NCBI GenBank assembly: GCA_015039315.1
Contig: WIDE01000008.1
Span: 424,721-488,720, forward strand
Direction of reading: 5' to 3'
DNA: 64,000 nucleotides
Source: Clavulina sp. PMI_390
Taxonomy: Eukaryota > Basidiomycota > Agaricomycetes > Cantharellales > Hydnaceae
Positions 35,856-48,440 of the stretch are shown here, piece by piece. A program made the translations under genes and the position numbers. The stretch's first letter is position 1, and every line of letters starts with the position of its first letter. The notes under the pieces were generated by a model. The model was not told the origin of the DNA. It was given only the letters and a program-made list of their open reading frames with translations, and made no database searches.

Positions 35856-37597
35856 GGGGACACGAACCTGGACCCATTTGTAATCCATTGGAGGTCCCAC
35901 GAAATCGACCTGTCAATCACCAATCGAGGTCGATCAAGAAATCCATCCAGCATCAAGAATCCATCAGGAATCAAGAATCCCATCGAGAATCCAAAGAATA
36001 CTCACGTGGTAATAGACTCCTGCACCGCCACTCCTCTGGCGTTCGCTTGTAAGTGGGAATCTCCGGACATTACCCCAGTTATCGTCTGCCCAAAGCAGGA
36101 TCACATCATCTGGTACGGCCATTCCATCGTCATAGTACCCTTCGACTTCGCTGTCTACAAACCAACGGAAAATATATTATTTAATCCCAAGAGCACTATA
36201 AAAGAGAAGAGGGACGTACAGAGACACCACATTTGTGGGACGGTGGCGGGGTTGGATGTGTTGAAGACGTTCTCAAAGATACCTCTCTGGGCTTGAATAA
36301 TGGTCTCCATATTCTGGATATTAGTATCCGTAGACAGAGGCACTAACCAAAGAGATAAATTTAGCGAGGGCTGAGGCGTGTTTTCCTTTCCAACAAAATA
36401 GTAGAGTTCACTCACAGTCACCAGTACCACGCATTCCGATCGTGTACACCGTCTCCCAGTTTTTCGAGCGTTGTACGGACTCTGTCCACCATGCGGTGAG
36501 GTTGGCAGCATTAGTAGTAAAGTTCCATGGCCCGACAGGTGGGTTCGCAATGTTGAGCTCGTTGGGGGTCGAGCGTGCCATTGGCTCTTGATGCGAAGTG
36601 CCCATGACGATGGCGTGAAGGTCCGCAAGAGGTCCATTCTCCAAATCGTCCACATAGAACATTCCTTGCCACATGGCAGGCCAGAAATAGTTAATGCGGA
36701 GACGGTTGAGGAGGTCAAAGACATGAGAATAGACAAAGTGGTTAAAGGCGGGGCCGGTGCCATTGGTGAACTTTTCTTGCGCCCAACCCTGGAGTGCTGG
36801 CTGCTCGTCGTTGATGACTATTGTGAAAGAGTATAGTTAGGTGGGTCATCATCTAGAACCATAGAGTGTGGATATTCGTACAAATGCCTCGATACTTCAC
36901 TGCGGGAGATCCATGGGAGCATGACGAGAGGTACACCGTGCTCTTCTTCTGGACGGGAACATCGGCCCACCACCACCAAGGCGAAACTCCGATCTAAAGG
37001 TCCCATGGATGATTAAAGTTATAGTGCATAAGTAGTTGGATAAATTGAGCAGTAAATGTCGGAGCGTCTCCATGTGCTTCTTCGTACCTGTTCGCTCAGT
37101 TCATACAAGCCATATACCGTTCCACGTCGATCACTCCCCACGAGAACATAGGCCTGTACACCGCCAGAGAGCGTGATAGGAGCCGCAGCATACGCCTCCC
37201 ATTGACCGCGCACGGATGCCGTTAGGTTGGCCACAATAGAAGATGTGTTCCCCAGCGACGCAATTAAGCTCGAATGATCAACAGTCCCCGCAATCAGCAC
37301 CGCACCACCTTTGCTAGTTTTGAGCGACACGCTGGTAGTGTTCACCACCGTGGGCGTCGACCCGGTCACCTTGCCCACATCTGAGGCAAAGGTAGGCGCA
37401 GCGATCTGGTTCACCACGGGCCAGTCATCTGGACTCGTCAGCACCGTAGCGACACCCCCACTTGCGACAAGGGGAAAGCTGAAAGTGGACGATTTAGAAG
37501 TAGAGACGCAAGGATCATGCCCAATGAGGGAGAATGACCCAGGCAGGATTAAGATTCCAGCTAGAAGTGCCAAGAATGGGCGTCGAACTTGGCCCAT
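33302..37597 (-). CDS. GH115 xylan alpha-glucuronidase, complete gene
   Basis: Family GH115 removes (4-O-methyl-)glucuronic acid from xylan; the product is predicted secreted. Residues 1 to about 24 are a signal peptide (LALLAGILILPGSFSLIG). Exon 1 (37,597 to about 37,090) has GGAVLIAGTVDHSSLI and LVGSDRRGTVYGLYELSEQ. Next come IGVSPWWWWADVPVQKK, RLRINYFWPAMWQGMFYVDD, VILLWADDNWGNVRRFPL and GGAGVYYH, then a tiny exon VDFVGPPMDYKWVQ (about 35,911-35,872). The C-terminal half ends SYLGPPASILV at 33,302. All landmarks of the family appear in order. One intron (donor 34,761-34,756) starts with GC. Introns beside the tiny exon carry simple repeats. The truncated copy sits about 13 kb to the left. 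Confidence 0.9.
35912..36005 (-). repeat. Tandem-like repeat inside a GH115 intron
   Basis: On the minus strand the intron between GGAGVYYH and VDFVGPP is built of reiterated GATTCTTGATG / GATTCCTGATG units. The adjacent intron (about 35,740-35,860) is rich in GGGAAA-type runs on the plus strand. Confidence 0.65.
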
Positions 37598-37603
37598 TGT
37601 GTA

Positions 37604-38506
37604 GACCGCGCTTTCGAGTCAAAACTTTTGCTCACTCACTCCTCTGGTCGAAGCATGGGGTTCTTTTAAAGGAGGAAATACGGATATACCGTATGCCCCA
37701 TGGGGTTTATCCTTACAAAATCTCAAGGAAGGCTCTTCACTCCCACCAGTGGCACTATTACTGGGGAGGTGGTCCGGAGACTGATGGGAGCCGCAAGGTT
37801 CGATGCTTCCAGAATTCATTCACATTGACAGATTCCGCGCCTAGAAGGACCACATGACTCGCGGAAAGACCTTAGATGCACTCGAAACAATCACCCATAG
37901 TGCGGGACATGACGAATGAGGGAGATACTCCGGTGACATTGAAAAAATGGAGGCAAAAGGATTTAGCTCGGACCGGGAGACAAACATGACCACGCATGAT
38001 TTGCCAAGAACTCCATCCTCTGCCACGAGGGGGGAAGAGACAGAGCTTCTCGATATGATCTCGCACAGCACACTAGGAGTGAACGTCGACAGCGATAGAT
38101 CTGCCACCTAATAATGATCCACCCATATCCGTTCAATAGCCCAAGGTCTCTATAAAGGAGTCGCGTACTTCTGCCACAGTTGGCATTCCCTCCGTATCAG
38201 CCAGATATATAAGTAAATGGATGTATTGGAGGATCAGAGCTGTCCATCAAAAGCCGTACAGCCAAGGACGAAAGGAGTGGTGGCTATAGGGAATAGCGTG
38301 CAGGCGGAGATGAGTAGTAGTACAAGGATGAGGGATATGAAAACGACGGTGTAACTAATGATGAGAGCTTAGAATGGATGTGACTGGAGGGAGAGGACAA
38401 GATAGTAGGACTGCATACGTAGATGATATCCAAACAAAATCAACGAATCAAGTGCTAGTGTAATCCACAGCATGGAACAAGCCATGTTGCTCCCTCAATC
38501 GCACAT
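37604..38506. other. Intergenic region
   Basis: Upstream of GH115 and downstream of the subtilisin gene, both on minus. No gene supported; the small open frames lack motifs. Confidence 0.4.
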
Positions 38507-40285
38507 TTACTCGAGCTTGGTCCACAGGTTCTCCGCGAGGTAAGAGCTCGTGAAGTTGTTGAAGACGAGCAAGTTGGGGCTGCCTTCACCGACATCCTTG
38601 AGCACATTGGGGGACGAGAGGAGAATGAGAGCCTGCTTCATCTGCTTAGGAGAGATGGGGCTGGGGATAGGGGCCAACATCTCAGCCGAGAGCTCGGGGG
38701 AGAAGAACGAGGCAGGAAGGATAGCCTTGGCGAGCGAAAGGAGAGCAGAGAAGGTAGGGTTGGACGACGAGCTGAGAACAGACTCGAGAGTCGTAGGAGC
38801 AGGGACGGTGAGGAAGGGAGCGACATCCACAGCAGGGTTGAACTTCTCAGTGGGGTAGAGAGACAAGAGGTAGGCGATGAGGCCAGCAACATCTACAAGA
38901 AATTTTCGTGTGAGACAAATGACGTTGTAAGGAGGATAAATTCGAGACTTACGGGGAGAGGCCATGGAGGTACCAGAGATGGTGTTGGTCGATGTAGGGC
39001 CGTTGTTCCAGGTGCTGAGAATGTTCAGGCCGGGGGCGAACACATCAACACAGGTACCCCAGTTGGAGAAGTAGGCACGGTCATCCTGGAGGGTCGAAGC
39101 ACCAACGGTCACAGCGTTCTCAGCGCCGGCGGGCGAGTACTTGCAGGCATCCTTGTTATCGTTACCCGCAGCGACGGCAACGTGCAGTCCACTGACGACA
39201 GCGGCGTTGATGACTCGGTCAAGAGCGGGGGACTTGCCACCACCGAGCGACATGTTGGCCACGCTTCCCTTGAAGGTAGAGCGGACACCAGTGCGAGCCT
39301 CCTCAGCGCGAATCTTCTTTGCCTTGTCTGAAGCAGCACTATCAAAAAGCAGTCAAAGGATCAGTATTGATTTGCACAAACGCACGCGACAATGACAGAA
39401 TCAGGACTCACGCGGCAGCCCAGTCAACACCGGCAACTACATCAGACATGGAGCCGGAGCCGTTGGAACGAAGAACCTTGACCGCGATAACCTTGGCCTT
39501 CTTAGCAACACCGTAATCCTTGGAGGCAATAGTACCAGCGCCTGATGACGAAGTGCTACGGTGAGTCATCCGAAAAACGAGCTGCTCAAAATCACAAAAA
39601 TGCATACAGTGAGTGCCATGCCCGTTGCCATCTTCATCAGGGTCATTCTCAGGGATGGTGGCACCCCAGCTAGCGCGCCCTTGGAAGGACACATGCTTGA
39701 TGTTGATACCTATGATAAGGGGCCTCCACCTCAGAATTCTGCGTTACAACCGCCGTAAATGCAGAATAACATACCAGTATCAATGACATAGACGTCCACA
39801 CCATCACCTCCGTCAACGTCGTACTCGTACTTCTGGAAGGTGCTCAGCCGCAGTCTCTCACGGTGAGAGATACGGGCGAGACCCCAAGGGGCGCCGTTCT
39901 GGATGGCAGAGGCCCAGACAACCTGGTCCTGCTCGACGTGGTCGACCTCAGGGGCTGCGCGGATGAGGCTCAGGGTGAGGTCATCAAAGTGGCCGCTGTA
40001 CCCCTTAACGGTCTGCATATAGACGTTCTTGACGCCGACCGTCTGGTTGGACGGGGCCAACGCATCACTGCGGAGGGCAGCGGTCTGGATGAAGGACGTG
40101 TGGGCCAGGAGGTCTGACTCAGTTGTCCCATCCTTGAGCACAACAATGTAGTTGTTGGGGATGGCGTTGGCGGCCTCGTAGATAGGGGCAAACGACGCGG
40201 TGTCCGGCTTGCGCACGTGGGGGTACGTAGAGGCTGGCACGGCGGCCACAAGGGCTGGCAATGCGAGGATGAGAACGGCGTACAT
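38507..40285 (-). CDS. Secreted subtilisin-like serine protease (proteinase K type, S8A)
   Basis: The preproprotein has a signal peptide ([17 protein letters not shown]), then an I9-type propeptide ([20 protein letters not shown]...VEQDQ). The mature enzyme has catalytic Asp in DVYVIDTG (exon 1, ending near 39,774), His in [11 protein letters not shown] (about 39,610) and Ser in SGTSMASP (about 38,960). The oxyanion Asn lies in AVAAGNDN. Exons meet at GT-AG introns near 39,770-39,710, 39,606-39,545, 39,411-39,342 and 38,951-38,894. The tail after the Ser motif is Ser/Pro/Ala-rich and slightly longer than usual. Probably extracellular protein degradation. It shares a 1 kb upstream region with the divergent sugar transporter. 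Confidence 0.92.
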
Positions 40286-41343
40286 GCTGGGCGACGTCCT
40301 GGTGGTTGGAGGTCGTGTGCGTCGGGGTTGCGCTGACGCGTCAAAATAAATGTCAACAACACCACAGCCCTCACGTGCAAGATTATGTCATCTGTCTGTT
40401 GGGCGGCCAGGTCGCCGCCGCCCGCGCTGAGGTCTGTCAAAGTTGTTTTAGAACTTTTTTAGACGATTCTGGTGCGGACAAGTTTTCGAGTCTCTCCCTC
40501 TGCAATCTTTTGGCTTATAGGCTTCGGGCGGAGAGTGTCAGGATTATAGTTGGCCGGTATCATTTCACTTATCAAAAGATCTGAGAGTGTCGGCCAACAT
40601 TAATCCTTATGTGAGCTATTTGCTGGCATTCAGTCAGAAAATCTGAGCCCTATACTCGGGTCTGTGTGTGAATCTATCTCTCAAATTAAGGGCATGAAAC
40701 TCTGCAGCTCATTACCAAGTTCACAGTGTGGGGTAGCTGTTTTCATAGATGGCGAGCTTCTGCATATTATTCGCATTTTTGATCTTCCTGATCCCACAAA
40801 CTCTCTTGGCTCATCTTCACTACGTGTGATATTGTCGCACTAACAGTAAGATATGACGTCTACTAAGCTCTGAATCTAAGGATAGCACGTCCATTAACTG
40901 CAGAGTTTTGACACCCGATTGCCGATTCAGATCCCTGACTTTGATGGTGCAGTCTGTCGGGGGTCATCTGACCACCGCAAAAGAGAGACTTAATTCACCA
41001 AGCGTGTGCTCATGTCAAAGTTGTTCCTCGGGATCATTTTGACACGCCTCGGTGCCCCTCGGTTCTTTTATTTCTATTCTCCTCTGCACCATGATCGGCT
41101 TGCTCGGCGAGAAATTTCTGGTATCATGACCATTGCCAGTATATTTTTATAGTAAAAACCTTCCTCCTCCGGATTTATCTCGGACAGGCGTGTATATCCA
41201 GGCAACGTCGGTATGCGGGGCCCCAGCATAAAAAGTGCTCTCCACAAAGTTGTGAACTTTAGGCTGAGGCTTTACCCCATCCTCGTCGGTTCAGAAGCAT
41301 CCCCCTTCCCCGCCTCTGAATTCCCCTTTCACCGACTCTCGAT
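40286..41343. promoter_or_regulatory. Divergent upstream region of subtilisin and sugar transporter 1
   Basis: No gene. The part from about 40,590 is repeated upstream of sugar transporter 2 (from about 44,250). Shared blocks include AAACTCTGC, GAGCTATTTG, CAGGCAACGTC, ATAAAAAGTG and CTTTACCCCATCCTCGTCGG just before the start codon. Their retention in both copies marks candidate promoter elements. Confidence 0.6.
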
Positions 41344-43850
41344 ATGACCGAAGTGATCTCTGAAGGCGCTCTTGGTATGGAGCCTTTGCTCTACAAGGGC
41401 AAATGGTGGCACAACAGGGGTACGCTCTCATCCACATGCTCTTCCCTCACTGTGCAGCGTACTCATTTTCTACGTCTTTCCCATAGGTATTCGTAACCTC
41501 AACCTCATGCTCTTGCTGCCCCTCTTCAGCTCTTTCTCCAACGGGTTTGATGGTTCGATGATGAACGGCCTCCAGGTGTGCTATTGATGCATCAAATATT
41601 TTACGACGGGTCCAGCACTACTAACATGACTCTCCCCCCTTTTACAGTCCGTGACCAACTGGCAGAATTTCTTCAACCACCCCGCAGGTGGTAGACGTGA
41701 GTCACCCTTATAACCTTATCTTATCCGAGTCTTGATGTTTACGTGAACCTGCAAATCCCATTCAGTTGGTCTGTTCAACGCCATCCAAAATGTTTGTCCT
41801 CAAGTACTGCTTTTTCAACTGTAGGCACATCCTAACGATTTTGCTTGCGTTATAGATTGGTGGTATCTGCGGTTTCCCCATGGCTCCATATGCGGCGGAT
41901 TATTTCGGAAGAAAGCCTACAATCATCTTGTATGTGTATTACAGGCATGAGACCTCTCGACGTAGTCTTCTGATACCTGGGCATTCATTTCTTAGCGGTT
42001 CCTTCGTCGTGTGCATTGGTGTCGCTCTCCAGACTGCTGCACAAAGCTTCAGCTTCTTCAGTACGCTATCGTAGTCTACATTCTCGACCGTGTACGGCCT
42101 AACTGACATTTTGCCCTCCTAGTCGGTGCTCGTTGGCTCATCGGCTTTGGTGGAGCTTTCACCCAGCTCGCCTCGCCTCTACTCGTCACTGAATCCGCCT
42201 ACCCCTCCCAGCGTGCTGCCTTCTCCTCACTGTACAACTCGATGTGGTTTTCAGGTGCTATCGTCGCCGCCTGGGGTACTTTCGGTACCTTCCACCTCCA
42301 GAACACCTGGTCGTGGCGTATTCCATCCCTGCTGCAGGGCATTGTCTCGGTTCTCCAGGTCTTCACCCTCTGGTTCATCCCTGAGTCTCCCCGTTACCAG
42401 GTCCGAAATGGACAGGACGAGAAGGCACTTGAGATGCTTGCCAAGTACCATGCCAATGGTGACCGTGATGATCCTCTCGTCGAGTTTGAATACAACGAAA
42501 TCAAGGAGGCCATTCGCATGGAAGAGGAGGCCAAGCACTCCAGCTCCTACCTTGAGCTGTTTAGCACCCCCGGTAACCTTCGTCGTATGAGGATCATTAT
42601 TGGTATGCTTGACTTCTCGCCCCTCGGGATGTGTGTGGTTCGCTGAGCCTGCTGCTGAACTCAATCTTACCCCTTAGGCATTGCGTTCTTCTCGCAGTGG
42701 TCTGGAAACGGCCTCATTTCGTACTACTTCAACCTGATTCTCAACGGTATTGGCATCACCACCACCTTCGACCAGACCCTCATTGTAAGTGTTTCTCCTC
42801 AATGTTCGTCTTCTCGTTCCTGGCGCTCACGCTCACATACTACGGTAACAGAACGGCATTCTGCAAATCTGGAATTTCTCCATCGCCATCACCTCGTCCC
42901 TCGTCACTGAACGCTTCGGTCGTCGTACCATGTTCATCGTATCCACGGCTGGCATGACGGTGTTCTACATGTTCATCACCGTTTGCGGTGGCGTGTACCA
43001 GAACAGTTTGAAGCACGATGCGGATGGTAACCTTACCGCGAGCAACACTCAGGCAGCTCACACTTTCATCGCCATGGTGTTCTTGTTCAATGCCTTCTAC
43101 GCCATTGCCTAGTAAGTGTTACTCGTTCTATTCACTTAGTTGAAATGTAGTATTTACCACGCAACTTTTCTCAATAGCACTCCCCTCATTGTCTCGTTTT
43201 CCATCGAGATTCTGCCTTACAGGATTCGTGCCAAGGGTATGGCCGTCTTCAAGTATGTTTCTTTCGTTATCCCGCCATACCTTTTCTCGATGACTGACGC
43301 TCTGATGTTTTCCGCACCTTTTTATCACCAGCTTGTCCGTCACCGCCGCCCTCATCTTCAACCAGTACGCGAACCCCATCGCCTGGGCCCATCTCAACTA
43401 CAAGTACTACATCGTCTACACCGTGTGGAACTTCTTCGAGACCATCTACATCTACCTGTTCGCCGTCGAGACCAAGGGCCGCACCCTCGAGGAGACCGCC
43501 CTCCTGTTCGACAACCCCGACACCGCCACCAACCTTGCTGCCCGTGCCAACGTCCACGGCGGGCATTTGGCTCAGGCAGAGGCCGAGGAGCTCGAGAAGG
43601 AGAAGCCCTCGCACTCGTCTCAGGAGAACATTTCCGACGAGAAGTAAGGAAATGTGTTCTCTGTGTTGATGGAGCTCTTGTATTCCCCTCATATGATTTC
43701 CCCCCACTCTCACCTTTGTGTACTCACGATATATTTGACGCTTTACGTCCCTGTTCGGATTTTGGTCTCCTTTTGGTCGCTGGTCCTTGTGCCTGTCTTC
43801 ACGTTTTTTTTTTGTACTGCAGAGATATATGAAGGTCAACGAATGGTGCT
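40590..43850 (+). repeat. Tandem duplication unit, sugar transporter copy 1
   Basis: Promoter, gene and 3' flank are collinear with about 44,240-47,830. The 3' flank element GGTCGCTGGTCCTTGTGCCT with CTTCACG is also related to 47,775 and 50,570. Confidence 0.75.
41344..43647 (+). CDS. MFS sugar transporter (lactose permease type), copy 1
   Basis: Plasma-membrane sugar:H+ symporter of the fungal sugar porter family; substrate not predictable. Start ATG 41,344 (MTEVISEGALGMEPLLYKGK), many short exons, stop 43,647. Family motifs: FDGSMMNGLQ after TM1, DYFGRKPTIIL, RWLIGFGGAFTQLASPLLV, PESPRY, QWSGNGLISYYFNLIL, ERFGRR and VETKGRTLEE. The C-terminal tail is acidic (KEKPSHSSQENISDEK). The loop before AAHTF (KHDADGNLTASNTQ) is about eight residues shorter than in copy 2. 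It is the first of a tandem pair. Confidence 0.9.
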
Positions 43851-43947
43851 AGCTAGATTACATAGTATTGGCAATTCACTCTTACCCTCGGAGGCGCTGC
43901 GGCGGCGCGGCTTGGGCGACTCAGCATGGACGGCGTGATATGAAAAG

Positions 43948-45250
43948 TGAGGTGAGTAGTTCGGGAACGATGATGAAAAGAGCTGCGAAGGTTTAGCACA
44001 GGGATCGAGTGTGGCGGCCTACAAGTCTAGTCGTCGATCGTGATAGCGGTGTTTGTTTGCGTCGGACGATAGCCTCATCTGTTACCCAAGCTTGCTGCAC
44101 CAACTCTTGAAGTCTTGGTATCTTGGCTAAGAGCTCAGCTTGGATCCTTGATGTGGAGCTTGCTCACCTTGCTGACGCTCATGATCAATGGACTCTGTCT
44201 CTTGTTGTGCGCTTCTGAGCGTAAGCTTCGGACGAGGAGGGGGTCGGGATTGCACCTCTGCCAATCCTCACGTTGAGCTATTTGTGCAATATTCAGTCCA
44301 CCCCCAATCCGAATTGGTCGAACTCTCCGTGTGCGGATCAATATATCTCAGATTAAGGGGGCGAAACTCTGCGGTATAGCATCGGGCTCACAGGGCGGGG
44401 GTAGCTTTGATGGGGTGAGCTTCTCCGTTCATGCTCTTTTACACCTACACAGTCTCATGACTCAATTGAAATCATCTCATGCTAGCGCGGCCCCAGCACT
44501 GCCAGTGTACCTTATGCTTAGCTCAAACCTTGAGTGTGGGTGCAGCACGTGCACAATCCGCTGACCGTTGTGATCGATACGCGATCCTTGACTTTAGGGG
44601 ACATGGCAGTCAAGCCAATTGGCTCCATTCGCTTTAATCACGCGTTCTCACGTCAAAGCTCCTCGCAGCCTCGCGATCGCTCCAGCGCGGCGGCCCTCGG
44701 TCTTCATATCCTCCCCCGCCAGGCCTGCTTGGCGGGGTATAACGTGCATTGCAGATCCCTTAAGTGGGTCGTGCTTCCGAAGGACTATATGCAGCATTCT
44801 CCCTCATGATCCAGGTATCGGCCGGTTGCTGGCAACTCCTACAGAGTTCGGGGCATTATTTCGGACTAATCTTACCCCATGTTCCCGACATGGTTCCGGG
44901 CGTTTAGCAACGTGAGGCGTTTGCTGGCAGCGTACGAAGCTACTTCGATCGATAAACTTCTAGATGGGATGATCTGCTCAACCGGGGAACGATTCCTAGT
45001 ATCGCGACCCAAGTCGGAAGTCTGGTTAGGCAGAAACTTGACCCCCGCGCATTTACCTCGGAGACAAGGGCTTTTCAGGCAACGTCCGCACGCGTCAATC
45101 TCGGGGGCCCCACATTTGGATTCATCCCCACCTTTATAAAAAGTGGTTCTCAACACAGAGTTATACCCTTCAGGCTAAGGCTTTACCCCATCCTCGTCGG
45201 TTCAGAAGCCTCCTCCCCGCCTCTGACTATCCCCTTCACCGACTGCTAAT
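43948..45250. promoter_or_regulatory. Intergenic/promoter region between the sugar transporter copies
   Basis: No gene seen. From about 44,240 it matches the promoter of copy 1; the last 120 nt hold the conserved TATAAAAAGTGG-like box (about 45,135) and CTTTACCCCATCCTCGTCGG (about 45,180). Confidence 0.55.
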
Positions 45251-47830
45251 ATGGCCCCCAATACTGGTGTGTTGTCTGAGAGCGCCCTCGGGGCGGAACA
45301 CTTGCTCTGGCAAGGCAAATGGTGGCAGAACAAGGGTAGGCTCAAATCGATATCACTCGTCCTTCCAGCGCACTAAGTCTTTTTTGCTTGATTTACAGGC
45401 ATCCGAAACCTCAACTTGATGCTCTTCCTGCCACTTGTCAGCTCTTTCGCCAACGGTTTCGATGGTTCCATGATGAACGGTCTTCAGGTGTGCTGTCATC
45501 GCATCTGACTCTACAAGTCGAGTCTTCCTAACATGCGCACTTCACCCTATCCTCCGTAGTCATTGTCCAGCTGGAGAGCTTTCTTCAACAACCCTGCTGG
45601 TGGCCGACGTGAGTCACCGATCATTTTTTTTATCATCTATGCGTGTCCTTAACGGGTGTGCCACTCTCATCTAGTTGGCTTGTTCAACGCCATCCAAAAT
45701 GTGCGATCTCTGGTGTCATTTCACTCTAAACACAACGTCTCAACTGGTCCCTGTCTTTTGTAGATTGGTTCGATTTGCGGTATTCCCTTTGCTCCATACT
45801 CGGCAGATTACCTGGGAAGGAAGCCAACCATTATCTTGTATGTGATATTAACTGCGCCCGCTCGTATGCACTGCAGCATTCTGATAAACTGGTGTGCATC
45901 ATTAGCGGTGCTTTTGTTGTCTGCATCGGTGTCGCTCTCCAGACTGCCTCGCAGAACTTCAGCATGTTCAGTATGTGGCCTATCTTCCGCGTACCTTATT
46001 GCTTCCTTGCATCCTAACCGATATTGCGTGTAGTCGGCGCTCGTTGGCTCATCGGCTTTGGGACTTCTTTCACCCAGCTCGCCTCACCCCTGCTCGTCAC
46101 TGAGACCGCGTACCCCTCTCAACGTGCTGCTCTCTCCTCGTTGTACAACTCTATGTGGTTCTCCGGTGCCATCGTCGCCGCCTGGTCGACATTCGGGACC
46201 TTCCACATTACCAACAACTGGTCGTGGCGTATCCCCTCTCTCCTGCAAGGTCTCGTCTCGGTGATCCAGATCTTCACCCTCTGGTTCATCCCCGAGTCCC
46301 CCCGTTTCTTGGTCCGAAAGGGAGAAGATGAGAAGGCACTTCAGATCCTCGCCAAGTACCACGCCAACGGCGACCGTGACGACCCTCTTATCGAGTTCGA
46401 GTACAACGAGATCAAGGAGGCTATTCGCATGGAAGAGGAGGCCAAGCAAGCCACTTCCTTTGCCCAGCTGTTCAACACCATTGGTAACCTCCGCCGTATG
46501 AGGATCGTCATCGGTACGTTTAATATAGAGTGTTTTGACATACCTCCGTCTCACTGATTGCATCTAACCTGAAACTTCTCTCCTTAGCCATCGCGTTCTT
46601 CTCGCAGTGGTCTGGAAACGGTCTCATCTCGTACTACTTCAACTTGATTCTCAACGGTATTGGCATCACCTCGACCTTTGACCAGACCCTTATCGTAAGT
46701 CTCTCATTGTCCCTGTTCATTCGCGCAAGGTTCATTGTATGGATACTTATATCTCCCTACCCCACAGAACGGTATTCTCCAAATCTGGAACTTTGCCATC
46801 GCTATCACCTCTTCCTTGGTCACTGAGCGCTTCGGTCGTCGCCCCATGTTCATCGTGTCCACGGCTGGCATGACCCTCTTCTACATGTTCATCACCGTGT
46901 GCGGTGGCGTGTACCAGAACAGTCTTACGTTCAATCCCGATGGTACCGTCGCCAACGACCCCAAGACAGGCAAGGTTATGGCAGGCAACACCGGGGCGGC
47001 TCACACTTACATCGCGATGGTGTTCTTGTTCAATGCCTTCTACGCCATTGCCTAGTGAGTCTTTCTTGCCACCTTGCGCGTCTCCACAATAGCAGATATT
47101 CACCAATATTTCTTGTATCCTTACAGCACTCCGCTCCTCGTCTCTTACACCGTTGAGATTCTGCCTTACAAGATTCGTGCTAAGGGTTTGGCCGTCATGA
47201 AGTATGTTCCCCTCGCCGCTTCATACACAGTTTCAGTCGCTTATGCGTATCCTTCCCTTCCTCTCACAGCTTGTCCGTCACTGCCGCTCTCGTATTCAAC
47301 CAGTACACCAACCCCATCGCCTGGGCCCATCTCAACTACAAGTACTACATTGTCTACACGGTGTGGAACTTCTTCGAGACCATCTACATCTACTTGTTCG
47401 CCGTCGAGACCAAGGGCCGCACCCTCGAGGAGACCGCCCTCCTGTTCGACAACCCCGAGATTGCCACCAACCTTGCTGCCCGTGCCAACGTCCATGGTGG
47501 GCACTTGGCCCAGGCAGAGGCGCTCGAGAAGGACAAGCCTTCGCACTCGTCTCAGGATAACATTTCCGACGAGAAGTAAGAAGAGCGCGTGCTGTCGATC
47601 GAAGAAAGGGCTTGCATCGTGCATACAGTATACTATGTTCGGTGCGGCTCCCACCCCTTATCCCTCCATACGATTACCATCCCCTGCCATCTCTCCCTCT
47701 GTACACTCATCTCATATCAATATGTTTACTCCTTTTTTCACGTCCCTCGTCTGGTTTGATTCCTTTGGTTGCTAGTCCTCGTGCTGGTCTTCACGTTTCT
47801 GTAATGTAGGGCTATTTGATGGGTAACACG
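44240..47830 (+). repeat. Tandem duplication unit, sugar transporter copy 2
   Basis: Partner of about 40,590-43,850. Introns differ more than exons, and the intron positions are the same. Confidence 0.75.
45251..47579 (+). CDS. MFS sugar transporter (lactose permease type), copy 2
   Basis: Same exon structure and motifs as copy 1: RWLIGFGTSFTQLASPLLV, PESPRFLVRKGEDEKAL, QWSGNGLISYYFNLIL, ERFGRRPMFIVSTAGM and VETKGRTLEETALLFDNP. The start is ATG 45,251 (MAPNTGVLSESALGAEHLLW), the stop 47,579. Its extracellular-side loop (about 46,933-47,000) contains a longer Asp/Lys/Gly segment than copy 1, and its tail is slightly shorter. The N-terminus differs in the first dozen residues. Substrate unknown; the pair may have diverged in substrate or regulation. 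Confidence 0.9.
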
Positions 47831-48029
47831 AATGATGATATTTTGCTCCAGCTTCTGACGTTACGTGCTCGAGAATTGCGATCAATACCAGTGTGGGTTA
47901 GTCGGCGAAACAGGTCCATTATCATACAATATACTATCTAGGCTAACAATAGGGCTACCCTTTGCCACATAATGGGCAAAGACCTGCTGACGGTTTCGGA
48001 TTATATAACAGTGCTAAAGCGAGGGGGGA

Positions 48030-48299
48030 NNNNNNNNNNNNNNNNNNNNNNNNNNNNNNNNNNNNNNNNNNNNNNNNNNNNNNNNNNNNNNNNNNNNNNN
48101 NNNNNNNNNNNNNNNNNNNNNNNNNNNNNNNNNNNNNNNNNNNNNNNNNNNNNNNNNNNNNNNNNNNNNNNNNNNNNNNNNNNNNNNNNNNNNNNNNNNN
48201 NNNNNNNNNNNNNNNNNNNNNNNNNNNNNNNNNNNNNNNNNNNNNNNNNNNNNNNNNNNNNNNNNNNNNNNNNNNNNNNNNNNNNNNNNNNNNNNNNNN
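48030..48299. other. Assembly gap (270 N)
   Basis: Run of N between the 3' flank of sugar transporter 2 and the end of zinc transporter copy 1. Open frames crossing it are meaningless. The matching place in the other unit (about 50,830-50,885) suggests a short missing purine-rich segment. Confidence 0.98.
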
Positions 48300-48440
48300 A
48301 GAGACAGAGAGAGAAAGAGTGTCGAATTAGGTTAGCAACAACGTATGGAAAAGCTCGTGGTTGTGGTGCGAGGTTTATTTCTGCTGAGCCTGAAAGGCTG
48401 TCCGTGCGAGAAGATAAAGGTGAATGAACCAAAGTGTTCG

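Noticed and set aside
43267..43839. Minus-strand frame opposite sugar transporter 1
   Set aside because: Also found opposite copy 2 at 47,241-47,654; explained by conserved coding sequence on plus.
47962..48432. Open frames across the N gap
   Set aside because: They are artefacts of unknown bases.
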